56,554 nucleotides of DNA from Actinomycetes bacterium (GCA_024638645.1 JAHEJX010000001.1:53097-109650), one strand, 5' to 3'; shown: positions 1 to 8,995, counted from the stretch's first letter. Made by a program: numbers and translations. The notes: generated by a model not told the origin, from the sequence alone.

Positions 1-2
1 CG

Positions 3-2231
3 CTCGCGCTCGTCGCCGACGAGGTGAACGAGGTCCGCGAACGCGACCCGGATCTGGTTCTTTGGCAGAAAGGCAGAAGCAAGGCAAAGAGCTTTTACGA
101 CACGGCCTTCGTCAAGGCCATCGGCTCCAGCAAGCTCGGCCACGGGGCATTCTGCTCCGACGCCGGCTACCGAGCCCTCGAGTACACGATCGGCACCCAC
201 GCCGTGCTGCACCCAGATTTCAGATTCTGCAACTACATGCTCTCGTGGGGATGGAATATCACAAATGCTGGCGGGAACAAGTTCTGCTGGCTGACATGGC
301 CACAACACATGGTGAAAGCCCGTGACCGCGGGATGAAGATCACTCACATCGACCCGAGGCTCCGCAGTGCGGGGCCTTTCGCAGATAACTGGCTCGCCAT
401 CCGGCCCGGCACCGATATGGCACTCGCTCTGGCGCTCTGCCATGAGTTGATTGCCCAGGACTTCATCGATCGTCCCTACTTGCGCACCTATACCAACGCA
501 CCGTTCCTCGTCCGCGAGGACGGCACGGTTGTCAAGGTGACGGTGGGCGAAGGCGATGAAGCGACGGATGTTGCGCTCGTGTGGGATGAGGCTTCTGGTG
601 CTGCTGTCCCGTTCGGTGAAGCGACAACCCCGGCACTCGAAGGTTCGTACGAGATCGAAGGGCAGGCCGTCAGGCCGGGCTACGAGGTCTTCAAGAGCCA
701 CGTGGCCGAATCGACTCCCGAATGGGCCGCCGACATCACCGGTCTCCCGGCCGAGCAAATCCGCAGGGTGGCCACGGAGTTCGGAGAAAACGCTCTGATC
801 GGCTCGACGCTCGTGGTCGATGGGGTCGAGGTGCCGCACCGACCGGTCGGCATCATGGCTTACCACATGGCCCAGCAGGAGCTGGGTTTCCAGACAGCAC
901 GAGCGATGACCATGGTGCCGATGCTCGTCGGTGCGGTGGGAGCTGCCGGAGGGCAGCTTTCGGACTTCACGTGGAAGCTCCACAAGAACTACGCGGCGTT
1001 CGAGACCATCGACGTTGCGGATCCACCGTACGACTTCATGCTCAACAAATCGAAGTACTACCCCATCAACACCGGAAACCCCGGAGTCGTGGCCCAGGTG
1101 ATGCTTGACCCGGACCGCTACGGGGTAGAAAGACTGCCAGAGGTGGCGATTCTCCATATGGTGAATCCGCTGACCGCATTCCCGTCGCAACCCGAGTACA
1201 TGGAGTCGTACAAGAAATTCAATTTCGTCGCCGTGATCAGCCCGTGGCTGTCGGAGACGGCCGACTACTTCGCAGATGTTGTGTTGCCATCGGCCACCAT
1301 CGAGAAGTACGAGGGCCCGATCTCGGCCACCAACCAGTACGTCGAGGCGACCACGATGCGGATTCCACCGATGGAGCCGCTGTTCGAATCCAAAGGCGAG
1401 ATCGACATATACATGGACCTGTGTGAGGCCATGGGCACCCTGTTCGGAGAGGGCGGCTACCTCGAGCAGGTCAACAAAGCCTTGGGTTTGGTAGACGACA
1501 AAGCGTCATTCGCCATTCCCACAGACAGCAAACCAACAGTCAGGCAGATCTTCGACAACTGGTCGCTATCGCAAGGCATCGATGAAGGAATTGCCTTCTT
1601 CGAGGACCCCAATCAGAGCGTCTTCGTGAAGGGCCCGATGTCGCCAAAGAAGATGTACGGCTACGCATACGACCCGCCGTTCGCCGGAGCGCTCCATCGC
1701 TTCTATGGCGAGAGCCTGCTCGACGCCCAGCGCCAGATGAAGGAGAAAGGAGCTGAGGAGATCTACTGGCAGGACTACACAGCCCTGCCGACATGGCGCC
1801 CACCCACCATGGAGGGCTCACCGAGCGACTACGAGTTCTACCTGATCAGCTATCACATGATCGAGCACAAGCAGTCACGAAGTAGCTTCGTACCGTTGCT
1901 CGCAGAGCTCGCACCGGCCGCTCGGATGGATATCAACCCGATGTCGGCTTCACGGCTTGGCATCGAAGACGGTGATGTTGTGACCGTTGAGTCCCACAAC
2001 GCAATCACAGGGGAAACCCGCAGCCTGGTGACCACGGCTGCCTTCTGCGACGGCCTCAGGCCGGACACTGTCGGCGTGCCCCATCACTTCGGCGGTTGGA
2101 CCCATCCCCAGAACAAGGGACAGGGCGCCTCACCGAATGAGATCTACTTCATGGGTGAGGGATATGTGAGCAACACGGCCGACCAGGCGTTCCACGTGAA
2201 AGTCAAGATCTCGAAGGGAGGTGAGCTCTGA
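3..2231 (+). CDS. Molybdopterin oxidoreductase catalytic subunit, PsrA/PhsA-like (5' partial)
   Basis: Large catalytic subunit of a complex iron-sulfur molybdoenzyme, probably bis-MGD dependent. The frame is open to the left edge, so the N-terminus, where a Tat signal and first [4Fe-4S] motif are usual, is missing. A Cys in GHGAFCSDAGY (bases 153-155) sits where Cys-ligated members such as NapA, Fdh and PsrA hold the Mo ligand. The last ~130 residues look like the C-terminal molybdopterin-dinucleotide domain (RMDINPMSASRLGIEDGDVV). The stop overlaps the start of the ferredoxin subunit by one base (TGATG), and an NrfD anchor and TorD chaperone follow. The substrate cannot be read from sequence; polysulfide, thiosulfate, tetrathionate, DMSO-like or another oxyanion are all possible. 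Confidence 0.9.
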   Translation, partial: LALVADEVNEVRERDPDLVLWQKGRSKAKSFYDTAFVKAIGSSKLGHGAFCSDAGYRALEYTIGTHAVLHPDFRFCNYMLSWGWNITNAGGNKFCWLTWPQHMVKARDRGMKITHIDPRLRSAGPFADNWLAIRPGTDMALALALCHELIAQDFIDRPYLRTYTNAPFLVREDGTVVKVTVGEGDEATDVALVWDEASGAAVPFGEATTPALEGSYEIEGQAVRPGYEVFKSHVAESTPEWAADITGLPAEQIRRVATEFGENALIGSTLVVDGVEVPHRPVGIMAYHMAQQELGFQTARAMTMVPMLVGAVGAAGGQLSDFTWKLHKNYAAFETIDVADPPYDFMLNKSKYYPINTGNPGVVAQVMLDPDRYGVERLPEVAILHMVNPLTAFPSQPEYMESYKKFNFVAVISPWLSETADYFADVVLPSATIEKYEGPISATNQYVEATTMRIPPMEPLFESKGEIDIYMDLCEAMGTLFGEGGYLEQVNKALGLVDDKASFAIPTDSKPTVRQIFDNWSLSQGIDEGIAFFEDPNQSVFVKGPMSPKKMYGYAYDPPFAGALHRFYGESLLDAQRQMKEKGAEEIYWQDYTALPTWRPPTMEGSPSDYEFYLISYHMIEHKQSRSSFVPLLAELAPAARMDINPMSASRLGIEDGDVVTVESHNAITGETRSLVTTAAFCDGLRPDTVGVPHHFGGWTHPQNKGQGASPNEIYFMGEGYVSNTADQAFHVKVKISKGGEL

Positions 2232-2977
2232 TGGCGAAGTACGCAATGGTCGTCGATTTGAATCGTTGCCAAGGCTGCCGCGCCTGCACGGAGGCATGCA
2301 AGATCGAGAACAACACCGGTCAAGGGATGTTCTGGATGCATGTATTCCGTTTCGAGGACGGTGCGTTCCCCGAGACGCGAATGAGCTTCCTCCCGCGGCC
2401 ATGTCAGCACTGCGACAACGCCCCGTGCGTCAAGGTCTGTCCTACAGGAGCGCGGTTCAAGCGGGAGGACGGCATCGTCCTCACCGACCCGGATCGTTGC
2501 ATCGGCTGCCGCTACTGCGAACTGGCTTGCCCATATGGAGTGAACTACTTCAACTGGCAGAAGCCGAAGGACTCGCAGTACTCGGACGTCATCAGCTGGG
2601 ACGACCCAGACATCCAGGCAATCACCGGTGGGGCATACCCGCCGTACAAGAACCCGGACCTAGACAAGGAGTGGGGTCCGGAAGGGCGCAGGACGGCTGG
2701 CGGTAACCACGCCAAGGGTGTGATGGAGAAATGCACCTTCTGCGTACAGCGCGTTGAGCAAGGCAGCCTGCCGGCATGTGTCGACACCTGCCCAGTCACG
2801 GCGTTGCGCTTTGGCGACATCAGTGATTCGGAGTCACCGGTGAGCCGCTTCATCAGAGAAAACGAGGCTTGGTCCTTGCTCGAAGAGGCCGGCACCAAAC
2901 CGAGCGTCTTTTACGTCGGCGGCAAGCCGCCGTCGCATTCGTACAAAGAAGTCGAACGGCCGAAGGCGAGGGTGTGA
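2231..2977 (+). CDS. Four-cluster ferredoxin electron-transfer subunit (PsrB/NrfC/DmsB-like)
   Basis: 248-residue subunit expected to carry electrons between the NrfD-type quinone site and the molybdenum subunit. Four Cys groups for [4Fe-4S] clusters are visible: CQGCRACTEAC near residue 14, CQHCDNAPCVKVCP near residue 58, CIGCRYCELACP near residue 91, and CTFCVQRVEQGSLPACVDTC near residue 174. This is the normal PsrB/DmsB pattern and length. It starts at ATG 2231 in a TGATG overlap with the catalytic subunit and ends 2 bases before the membrane subunit. It has no signal sequence, as usual for a subunit that travels with a Tat-exported partner. Confidence 0.94.
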   Translation: MAKYAMVVDLNRCQGCRACTEACKIENNTGQGMFWMHVFRFEDGAFPETRMSFLPRPCQHCDNAPCVKVCPTGARFKREDGIVLTDPDRCIGCRYCELACPYGVNYFNWQKPKDSQYSDVISWDDPDIQAITGGAYPPYKNPDLDKEWGPEGRRTAGGNHAKGVMEKCTFCVQRVEQGSLPACVDTCPVTALRFGDISDSESPVSRFIRENEAWSLLEEAGTKPSVFYVGGKPPSHSYKEVERPKARV

Positions 2978-2979
2978 AC

Positions 2980-4287
2980 ATGGCTACCCAAATAGACACA
3001 CATCCAACCGCACTGCCGCAGCAAGTAGGCCAGCTCACAACAGGATGGAAGCTCGCCATGGGCGCCAGCTTCTTGTTGCTGGTCGTCGGCATCGTGGCGT
3101 TCATTCGCGAGCTGTCGACGGGAATGATTGCAACCGGGATGCGCAACGTCGGCACTATGGGCGGAGCATCTTGGGGCTTGTACATCACAATGGTGGTGTA
3201 CTTCATCGGTGTCAGCTTCGCCGGTATCACGATCGCCGCGCTGGTGCGGATATTCAACCTTCGCCAGCTGCGGCCGATCGCACGAATCGCTGAGCTGCTC
3301 ACCGTGGTCTTCCTGCTGATGGGGTCCTTGGCCATCATCGTGGACCTCGGTCAGCCGGTACGGGGCGTGATCAATCTGTTCCGATATGCCCGGCCGCAGT
3401 CACCGTTCTTCGGGACGTTCTCGCTGGTCATCGCCGGTTATCTGGCAGCCAGCCTGATCTATCTCTACCTAGGTGGCCGTCGCGATGCAGCCAAGATGGC
3501 GGAGTACCCGAGCCGGCTGCAGCGGTTCCATCGCTGGTGGGCCGCAGGCTATTCAGACACCCCGGAGGAACAAGCGAGGCACAGAAAGACGAGCTTCTGG
3601 CTCGCCGTGACGATCATCCCGTTGCTGGTTATAGCCACCTCGACGCTCGGATTCGTTTTCGGGCTTCAAGTTGGCCGACCCGGCTGGTACGGGACGCTGC
3701 AGGCCCCGGCCTTCGTCACCTTGGCAGGAGTGTCGGGCACCGGTTTGATCATCGTGCTGGCTGTCATCGTGCGTCGGATGGTCCACGACAAGACCGCCCT
3801 CGGCATCGATGTGTTTGCCTGGCTCGGCAAATTCCTGCTTGCTCTCGTGATCGTCTACCTGTACTTCATGACGGTTGAGCTTCTGACCCTGTTGTATTCG
3901 ACCCCTGAGGTGGAGAAGCAGTTGTCGGACGCTCTGCTGTTCGGGCAGTACGCCTGGATCTATTGGGGATCGGTGGCATTGCTGGCGATCCCGGCGATCG
4001 GCCTTATGTGGCAGGCGCTCACCAGACGCTGGAATGTCGGTTGGCTCGTGGCGGCAGGCATCGCGGTCAATCTGGCTGCGATCGGCAAACGATTCTTGAT
4101 CGTCGTGCCGTCACAGACACACGGCACTCTGTTGCCATACGAAGTCGGGTCTTATAGCCCAAGCTGGGTCGAGTACGGAGTTGTGTTGGGACTCTTCGGT
4201 CTGGGTGCCCTGATGATCGGGGCCTTTGTGAAAGCGTTCCCGCCGCTGCCGTTGGGAGACCGAGAGGAGGTGACCGCAGATGCGTAG
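2980..4287 (+). CDS. NrfD/PsrC-type polytopic membrane subunit
   Basis: 435-residue integral membrane protein with about nine to ten hydrophobic segments, matching the NrfD/PsrC family that anchors molybdoenzyme complexes and exchanges electrons with the quinone pool. ATG 2980 is preferred because it lies 2 bases after the upstream stop and gives the N-terminus MATQIDTHP; the frame stays open upstream only as overlap with the ferredoxin gene. It overlaps the next small membrane gene by 8 bases. Its size is nearer the longer NrfD/DmsC-like forms than the ~320-residue NrfD proteins. Confidence 0.9.
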   Translation: MATQIDTHPTALPQQVGQLTTGWKLAMGASFLLLVVGIVAFIRELSTGMIATGMRNVGTMGGASWGLYITMVVYFIGVSFAGITIAALVRIFNLRQLRPIARIAELLTVVFLLMGSLAIIVDLGQPVRGVINLFRYARPQSPFFGTFSLVIAGYLAASLIYLYLGGRRDAAKMAEYPSRLQRFHRWWAAGYSDTPEEQARHRKTSFWLAVTIIPLLVIATSTLGFVFGLQVGRPGWYGTLQAPAFVTLAGVSGTGLIIVLAVIVRRMVHDKTALGIDVFAWLGKFLLALVIVYLYFMTVELLTLLYSTPEVEKQLSDALLFGQYAWIYWGSVALLAIPAIGLMWQALTRRWNVGWLVAAGIAVNLAAIGKRFLIVVPSQTHGTLLPYEVGSYSPSWVEYGVVLGLFGLGALMIGAFVKAFPPLPLGDREEVTADA

Positions 4288-4489
4288 GAACGTCACTGCA
4301 GCGATGATCGCAGGAGGGATCGTCCTCATGCTTGTGGGCTACCTGGGTGCCGCTCCATGGGGAGCCGACACGGTGGCCAACAGCGATCCTCGCTTCAGCT
4401 TCGCCCCTGCTGTCTTCGTGATCGGCGTGATAGTCGCGTTGTCGGCGGCATTGGTGTATGAACTGATGCCCGACAGGCGCAATAAGTGA
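4280..4489 (+). CDS. Small two-helix membrane protein in the molybdoenzyme operon
   Basis: 69-residue protein with two predicted membrane helices (about residues 8-26 and 43-62) and a short charged tail, MPDRRNK. I do not recognise a family. ATG 4280 overlaps the end of the NrfD gene by 8 bases, and its own stop overlaps the chaperone start by 4 bases, so it is almost certainly co-translated with the complex. By position it may be an accessory membrane subunit or assembly factor; that is inference. Confidence 0.75.
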   Translation: MRRNVTAAMIAGGIVLMLVGYLGAAPWGADTVANSDPRFSFAPAVFVIGVIVALSAALVYELMPDRRNK

Positions 4490-5151
4490 CTCAGGCTGCC
4501 GAATTGGCCCGGCTACGCCAGGGCCTGTATCGGTTCTTCGGAGGCGCACTTGCTCCCCCCGAGCAAGTGCGCCTCGAGCAGTTGAGAGAGTCCGTGGAGC
4601 TGCTCGAATCGATGGACCTCGTCGGATTCGCCTTCTATCGGGAGTGGCGTCCATTCGCTGCCGTCCTGGAGTCCGGTGCTACGGTCGCCAACCTCGCCCC
4701 TGAGTACGTGCGGCTGTTTGCATCCGGCACCAAAGGGGTCCTGTGCCCTCCCATCGAGTCGTTTTACCGCAGCAACGGCCGCCGGGAGGCTATTGCAGAG
4801 ATCGTGACCGAAATACAGGACGACTATCGCGCTCTCGGGCTGACCACCACAACGGACAGCGAGGCTCCAGATCACGCCACTACCCAGCTCGAGATAATGT
4901 CAACATTGGCTGCCCGCGAGTCGGCGGCGTGGGAGATGCAACTCTTGAAGGAGGCTGAATCGGTGCTCGAGGCTGAGGACCGATTCAGCAGCCGCCACCT
5001 GGCGCTCTGGATTCCGCATCTGCGGGCTCGCGTGCACTCGGCTGGTCCTAACGACTTCTACGCAGCATACGTCGACGCCTTGCACGCCTTCGTGATCCAT
5101 GACAAGGACATCATCGCCGGGCTCCGGCGTTGGTCAGGGGTCGGTGCGTGA
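4486..5151 (+). CDS. TorD/DmsD-family molybdoenzyme chaperone
   Basis: 221-residue, mainly helical protein of the TorD/DmsD/NarJ chaperone group, which binds the catalytic subunit, assists molybdenum cofactor insertion and proofreads Tat export. Typical features are an N-terminal LARLRQGLYRFFGG helix, the segment PEYVRLFASGTKGVLCPPIES, and a late HLALWIPHL helix followed by DFYAAYVDALHAFV. The GTG start at 4486 overlaps the upstream stop (GTGA) and the end overlaps the following polyferredoxin start. The presence of a dedicated chaperone supports a Tat-exported catalytic subunit. Confidence 0.85.
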   Translation: MTQAAELARLRQGLYRFFGGALAPPEQVRLEQLRESVELLESMDLVGFAFYREWRPFAAVLESGATVANLAPEYVRLFASGTKGVLCPPIESFYRSNGRREAIAEIVTEIQDDYRALGLTTTTDSEAPDHATTQLEIMSTLAARESAAWEMQLLKEAESVLEAEDRFSSRHLALWIPHLRARVHSAGPNDFYAAYVDALHAFVIHDKDIIAGLRRWSGVGA

Positions 5152-6590
5152 AGGTCAAAGTTTTGGCTTGCGCCTCTCCGGGCAGCTCTGCCATTCCTAC
5201 TGATCTTGAAGGCGTCGATTACGTGGAAGACCTGTGCCGCAAGCCTGGAGATCTCACCGCAATGATCGGTGGAGCCGATCGTGTCGTAATGCTGGTCCAT
5301 CCGCATGAATTGGCGCTGGCGGACGTGCAGCAGAGCGTTCGAGATGCCGACATTGATCCTCTCGGGGTGCAATTCATCTCGGCTGAATCCGTAGCTGGGG
5401 ACGCGCAGCGGGCTCGCACCATCGTTGCCGGCTCGGCGGCACGTGCGGCAGCTTCTAGTGACAGTCGGCCTGAGCACTCCCGGGCCACCTTTGGAGGTCA
5501 GCGCTCCCGCCGCGAGGTACTCAAACTGCCAAAGCCTTACTACGAGGCGGTACCACTCATCCATGCCGATAGCTGTGCCGCGGCGGACGGGTGCCGTGCC
5601 TGCGTCGGCGAATGTCCCGAGACTGCATACAGGTGGGCGGCCGGGAAGATTCAGTTCGATCGAGACGCGTGCGTCACGTGTGGCCGCTGCATTACTGCTT
5701 GCCCGACGGGTGCGATCGAGAGCCCAGCCGTCAGCGACCGGGCTCTTGTCGCCCAGATCGAGTCGCTCGTCACCGCGACTCTGCCCCACGCCATCAGCGT
5801 GGCGTTCGTGTGTAGGCAGCGTGGTCTGTCGGTCAGTGCGCCGGGTTGGGCCGAGATCGAGGTGCCATGCAGCGGAATGGTCCCGGCTACGTGGCCGATT
5901 GCCGCGCTGCTGATGGGTGTGGCCGGTGCCGCGGTTGTGCCGTGCTCGTCGGCTGGCTGCGATCTCGGCAACGATGACAAAGTGGCCCACACGGTTGCAT
6001 TGGCAGCAAGCCTGCTGGAAGCGGCCGGTGTCGATCCTTCCCTGGTGGGATCTTCGCCTGGGTCGGCGGCTTCGGAACTTGGGCAGCGGGAAATGCAAGA
6101 TCCCTTCGGGACGCATGGTCCGACCGAAGTGGTCATGGCGCTTCAGGCCATCAGCAACACAGACCACCCAATCGCAGTGTCCGGTTCGATGGCCTTCCGG
6201 GGCGTTGTCGACATTGATTTGGACGCCTGCACGTTGTGCCTGACCTGTGCCGAGACCTGTCCGAGCGGAGCGTTGAGCCATGCTTCGAGCGAAGGACGCG
6301 TCGCCGTATCGTTCGACGCGGCGCTCTGTACCGGGTGCATTCAGTGTGTTCCGGCGTGCCCGGAGGTCGAACGTGGTGCGATCTCAGTGGAGCGTCGCAT
6401 CGACGCGGCATTGCTTGCGGCCGGGCGCCAGACCATTGCCGAGGCGGCAACGGTGCAGTGCGAGTATTGCGGTCGGCCTATTGCTTCCTCTGCAATGCTC
6501 GGGAGAATCTCCGAGCTGCTCGGCGACGAACACGACGCGGCAATGAGTTACCTGGCGCGGCGATGTATGGAGTGCCGCGGCGCAAGCTGA
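5148..6590 (+). CDS. Polyferredoxin with central MvhD/FlpD-like domain and C-terminal Cys-pair motif
   Basis: 480-residue cytoplasmic iron-sulfur protein. After an N-terminal ~120 residues without Cys clusters come a degenerate group (C-x5-C-x2-C-x3-CP) and CVTCGRCITACP. A central stretch follows (AFVCRQRG, then PCSGMVPATWPIAALLMG, then PCSSAGC) that resembles the MvhD/FlpD electron-transfer domain. Then come CTLCLTCAETCP and CTGCIQCVPACPE, and finally a CEYCG...CMEC pair that looks like a zinc ribbon. GTG 5148 overlaps the TorD stop (GTGA) and is chosen over an upstream GTG inside torD. Position suggests it links the molybdoenzyme to a soluble carrier; the partner is unknown. No heterodisulfide reductase gene is in view. 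Confidence 0.82.
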   Translation: MKVKVLACASPGSSAIPTDLEGVDYVEDLCRKPGDLTAMIGGADRVVMLVHPHELALADVQQSVRDADIDPLGVQFISAESVAGDAQRARTIVAGSAARAAASSDSRPEHSRATFGGQRSRREVLKLPKPYYEAVPLIHADSCAAADGCRACVGECPETAYRWAAGKIQFDRDACVTCGRCITACPTGAIESPAVSDRALVAQIESLVTATLPHAISVAFVCRQRGLSVSAPGWAEIEVPCSGMVPATWPIAALLMGVAGAAVVPCSSAGCDLGNDDKVAHTVALAASLLEAAGVDPSLVGSSPGSAASELGQREMQDPFGTHGPTEVVMALQAISNTDHPIAVSGSMAFRGVVDIDLDACTLCLTCAETCPSGALSHASSEGRVAVSFDAALCTGCIQCVPACPEVERGAISVERRIDAALLAAGRQTIAEAATVQCEYCGRPIASSAMLGRISELLGDEHDAAMSYLARRCMECRGAS

Positions 6591-6591
6591 T

Positions 6592-7017
6592 TCACTCTTG
6601 GACGGTCAGCGTGCCGACCATCCCGTTGGCGATGTGGCCCGGAATCGGACAGACGACGGTGTATTCGCCCGGTTCGAGCGCCGGTAGCTCGAGCTGCGCC
6701 GTGCCCCCGGTGTTGACCTTCAACTGTGCGAGAACGTTGACTCCACTGAGCTCAGATTCTCTGGTCACCGGCCCGTCGACGACCGCCCACTCGTGCAAGA
6801 CGGATCCGACATTGCGTAGCTCGACGATTGCGGGACTCGTACCCGCGACCACGACGTCCTGTGGGGAAAACCTCCATTCGCTCATTGTCACTACGACGTC
6901 GGCCGAGCGAGGCGCGGCGGTCGTCGTTGGAGTCCCATTCGAGCATCCGGCGAACAACAGCACACCAGCCAGGGCCAAAACGACGATGCGATGCATACTC
7001 ATGGCAAAGGTGTCCAT
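6592..7017 (-). CDS. Cupredoxin (plastocyanin-like) lipoprotein
   Basis: 141-residue exported copper protein. A hydrophobic leader ends in the lipobox LFAGC, so it should be lipid-anchored outside the membrane, followed by a low-complexity TTTAAP linker. The type 1 copper ligands are present: His in LHEW, then Cys, His and Met in the C-terminal stretch VVCPIPGHIANGMVG (C-x4-H-x4-M). Probable role is small electron carrier or copper handling. Starts at ATG 7017, 7002 and 6996 are all possible; the inner ones give a more typical signal peptide. It lies 11 bases after the NfuA-like gene and ends tail-to-tail with the polyferredoxin gene. Confidence 0.85.
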   Translation of the reverse strand: MDTFAMSMHRIVVLALAGVLLFAGCSNGTPTTTAAPRSADVVVTMSEWRFSPQDVVVAGTSPAIVELRNVGSVLHEWAVVDGPVTRESELSGVNVLAQLKVNTGGTAQLELPALEPGEYTVVCPIPGHIANGMVGTLTVQE

Positions 7018-7028
7018 TCGCTGATGGG

Positions 7029-7655
7029 CTACTTCTTCGACTGTTCGTAATAGGGGTTGTCACCCGAGGCATGGTCGGTGACATCCATGACTCTGGTGAT
7101 CTCGGGTATGAGCGAGCTGATCGTCGACTCGATGCCTTGGGAGAGGGTGACTGAGGCCATGCCACAGCCTTGGCAGCCTCCGGCGAATCGGACGTAGACC
7201 GTTGGGCCCTCCACCGCGACCGCGCTCACCGACCCGCCGTGGGACGCGATGGCCGGATTGATGACCTTGTCGAGCACTTGAGCGACTCGTGCGGCGACGT
7301 CGCCTGTCAATGTGACGTCTGAGACATCGCCGAGCACTGCCGGGCTGGGCGAGTTGGGGTTGTCGATTCGAAAGCCCGGATTGAGCAGATCTCGCTTCAA
7401 CGTCAGCGTTGCGCCCCGCAAATTCTCGATGTCGTTTGAGCTAATCACTACGGGAATCTCACCTTCGACCACGACGTCACCAGGGGCGGCATGTTCCGGA
7501 AGCATCAGCGCCATCTCGTATGCGAACTCGTCACCGTTGACCCCTGATATCGCGATGGCGAGCGCCAGTAGCTCTCCATCGGGCTGGGAGTGGCGAATCT
7601 CGTTCAGCTTGGGAACCGCCCTGGGATCAATTGTGAAGGTGGATTCGGTAGTCAC
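7029..7655 (-). CDS. NfuA-like Fe-S carrier: degenerate A-type domain plus NifU C-terminal domain
   Basis: 208-residue protein with an N-terminal region resembling HesB/IscA (residues about 8-100), in which I see no cluster-binding cysteines, and a C-terminal NifU domain with CQGC at residues 161-164 (GGCQGCGMAS). NfuA-type proteins carry [4Fe-4S] clusters to target enzymes; loss of Cys from the A-type domain is normal in NfuA. GTG 7655 begins the protein. The end NPYYEQSKK resembles tails I recall from actinobacterial homologues. Neighbouring iron-sulfur enzymes (the molybdoenzyme operon, Mrp) fit a cluster-delivery role. Confidence 0.82.
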   Translation of the reverse strand: MTTESTFTIDPRAVPKLNEIRHSQPDGELLALAIAISGVNGDEFAYEMALMLPEHAAPGDVVVEGEIPVVISSNDIENLRGATLTLKRDLLNPGFRIDNPNSPSPAVLGDVSDVTLTGDVAARVAQVLDKVINPAIASHGGSVSAVAVEGPTVYVRFAGGCQGCGMASVTLSQGIESTISSLIPEITRVMDVTDHASGDNPYYEQSKK

Positions 7656-7707
7656 GGGGGCCAGAGTAGAGACTTGCGTATGCCTGTCATATCGGCATTA
7701 TCTCTAG

Positions 7708-8982
7708 ATGGCGCCAATCGTTCTCGTCGCTCCGGAAGACAGCTACCGGACCAGCGCATTCCTACGTGCTGCGGCAACGCTGCATGCTGATGTCGTCGTG
7801 GCCGGGTTAGCTCCCCACCCGCTGTCCGATGTCGTTGGTCCTTTTGCGGCAATCGCCATCGACCTAGAGGACCCGGAGGCTGCCGGAGCGGCTATTGCGC
7901 GCGAAGCACCAGAGGCTGCAGCCGTTATTGCAGTGGACGACGAAGGTGTCCTGGCTGCGACAGCGGCGGCGCGTTTGCTCGGACTCAACCACAATCCGCC
8001 TGGAGCCGTTGCTGCGACTCGGGACAAGCTGTTGCTGAGACGCCTGCTCGACGAGGCAGGAATTGTCCAGCCCAGGTTTACCGCCGCCGGCCCTGGTGAG
8101 GTGGCAGATGCGGCTGTAACACTCGGGTTTCCCGTGGTGATCAAACCGACCGGGCTCAGTGCGGGCCGAGGTGTGATCCGGGCCACCGACGCCGCCACAG
8201 CGGCGACTGCGGAACAGCGCATCCGACAGATGCTTGTTGCCGAGTGTGGCCGGGGCGACGAGCCGCTGATAGTGGAGGAGTTCATCGCCGCCGAGGAGTT
8301 GGCCATCGAGGGTTTGCTCGGGCCGTCCGGTCTCGAGGTCCTGGCGGTGATCGACAAACCAGAGCCTGCTTCTGGCCCGTACTTCGCCGAAACCTTCCTT
8401 ACGACGCCGTCTCGGCTGGCTACTGACCGTCAAGACGCTGCCACAGCGTTGGTTCGAGATTCCTGTTCCGCCCTCGGGCTGGTGATCGGTCCCGTCCACG
8501 CTGAGGTTCGATTCGACGCTGTGGGGTCTCCATATCTAATCGAGATCGCAGCGCGTTCGATCGGCGGCTTGTGCTCGCGGGCGCTCACGTTCGGGTTTCT
8601 AGGTGAGTCTCTGGAAGTGCTCATCCTCAGGGCGGCGCTCGGCTGGGATCAATCCGTCGCTCCGCCGGCCCGCCCTGCCACCGGAGTGCTGATGCTGCCA
8701 ATTCCAACGACCGGGACCTTCTCGACCTTGGAAGGCGTAGATCGGGCACTGCAGGTGAGTGGGATCGATGAGATCGAGGTGACCGTCAGCCCAGAGTCGC
8801 GCGTCTCCGCGCTGCCCGAAGGCGACCGCTATCTGGGTTTCGTGTTCGCATCTTCAGACACGCCGGCAGGCGTCGAAGATTCGCTCCGAGCTGCCGCGAC
8901 TGAGCTTACGGTCGTGGTCGACGGCGAAGCGGTGGATCCGCTTGCGGGTCAGCCATGGGAGAGCGTCTCGTCGGCAGAATAG
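7708..8982 (+). CDS. ATP-grasp domain carboxylate-amine ligase-like protein
   Basis: 424-residue enzyme with an ATP-grasp fold like the biotin carboxylase, GARS and L-amino-acid ligase group. Visible are TRDKLLLRRLLDEAGI at the start of the fold, the lysine strand FPVVIKPTGLSAGRGV, the hinge IVEEFIAAEELAIEG, and the metal-binding region EVRFDAVGSPYLIEIAARSIGG. It would couple ATP cleavage to acyl-phosphate formation and ligation; the substrate is unknown. ATG 7708 is 52 bases from the divergent NfuA-like gene. It ends 13 bases before the convergent dipeptidase gene. Confidence 0.8.
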   Translation: MAPIVLVAPEDSYRTSAFLRAAATLHADVVVAGLAPHPLSDVVGPFAAIAIDLEDPEAAGAAIAREAPEAAAVIAVDDEGVLAATAAARLLGLNHNPPGAVAATRDKLLLRRLLDEAGIVQPRFTAAGPGEVADAAVTLGFPVVIKPTGLSAGRGVIRATDAATAATAEQRIRQMLVAECGRGDEPLIVEEFIAAEELAIEGLLGPSGLEVLAVIDKPEPASGPYFAETFLTTPSRLATDRQDAATALVRDSCSALGLVIGPVHAEVRFDAVGSPYLIEIAARSIGGLCSRALTFGFLGESLEVLILRAALGWDQSVAPPARPATGVLMLPIPTTGTFSTLEGVDRALQVSGIDEIEVTVSPESRVSALPEGDRYLGFVFASSDTPAGVEDSLRAAATELTVVVDGEAVDPLAGQPWESVSSAE

Positions 8983-8995
8983 GTTGCTCAGCCTG

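Noticed and set aside
5148..6590. A second in-frame UGA or Sec codon in the molybdoenzyme operon
   Set aside because: The catalytic subunit has an ordinary Cys codon at the Mo-ligand place and no other gene in the window shows an internal TGA at a redox Cys.
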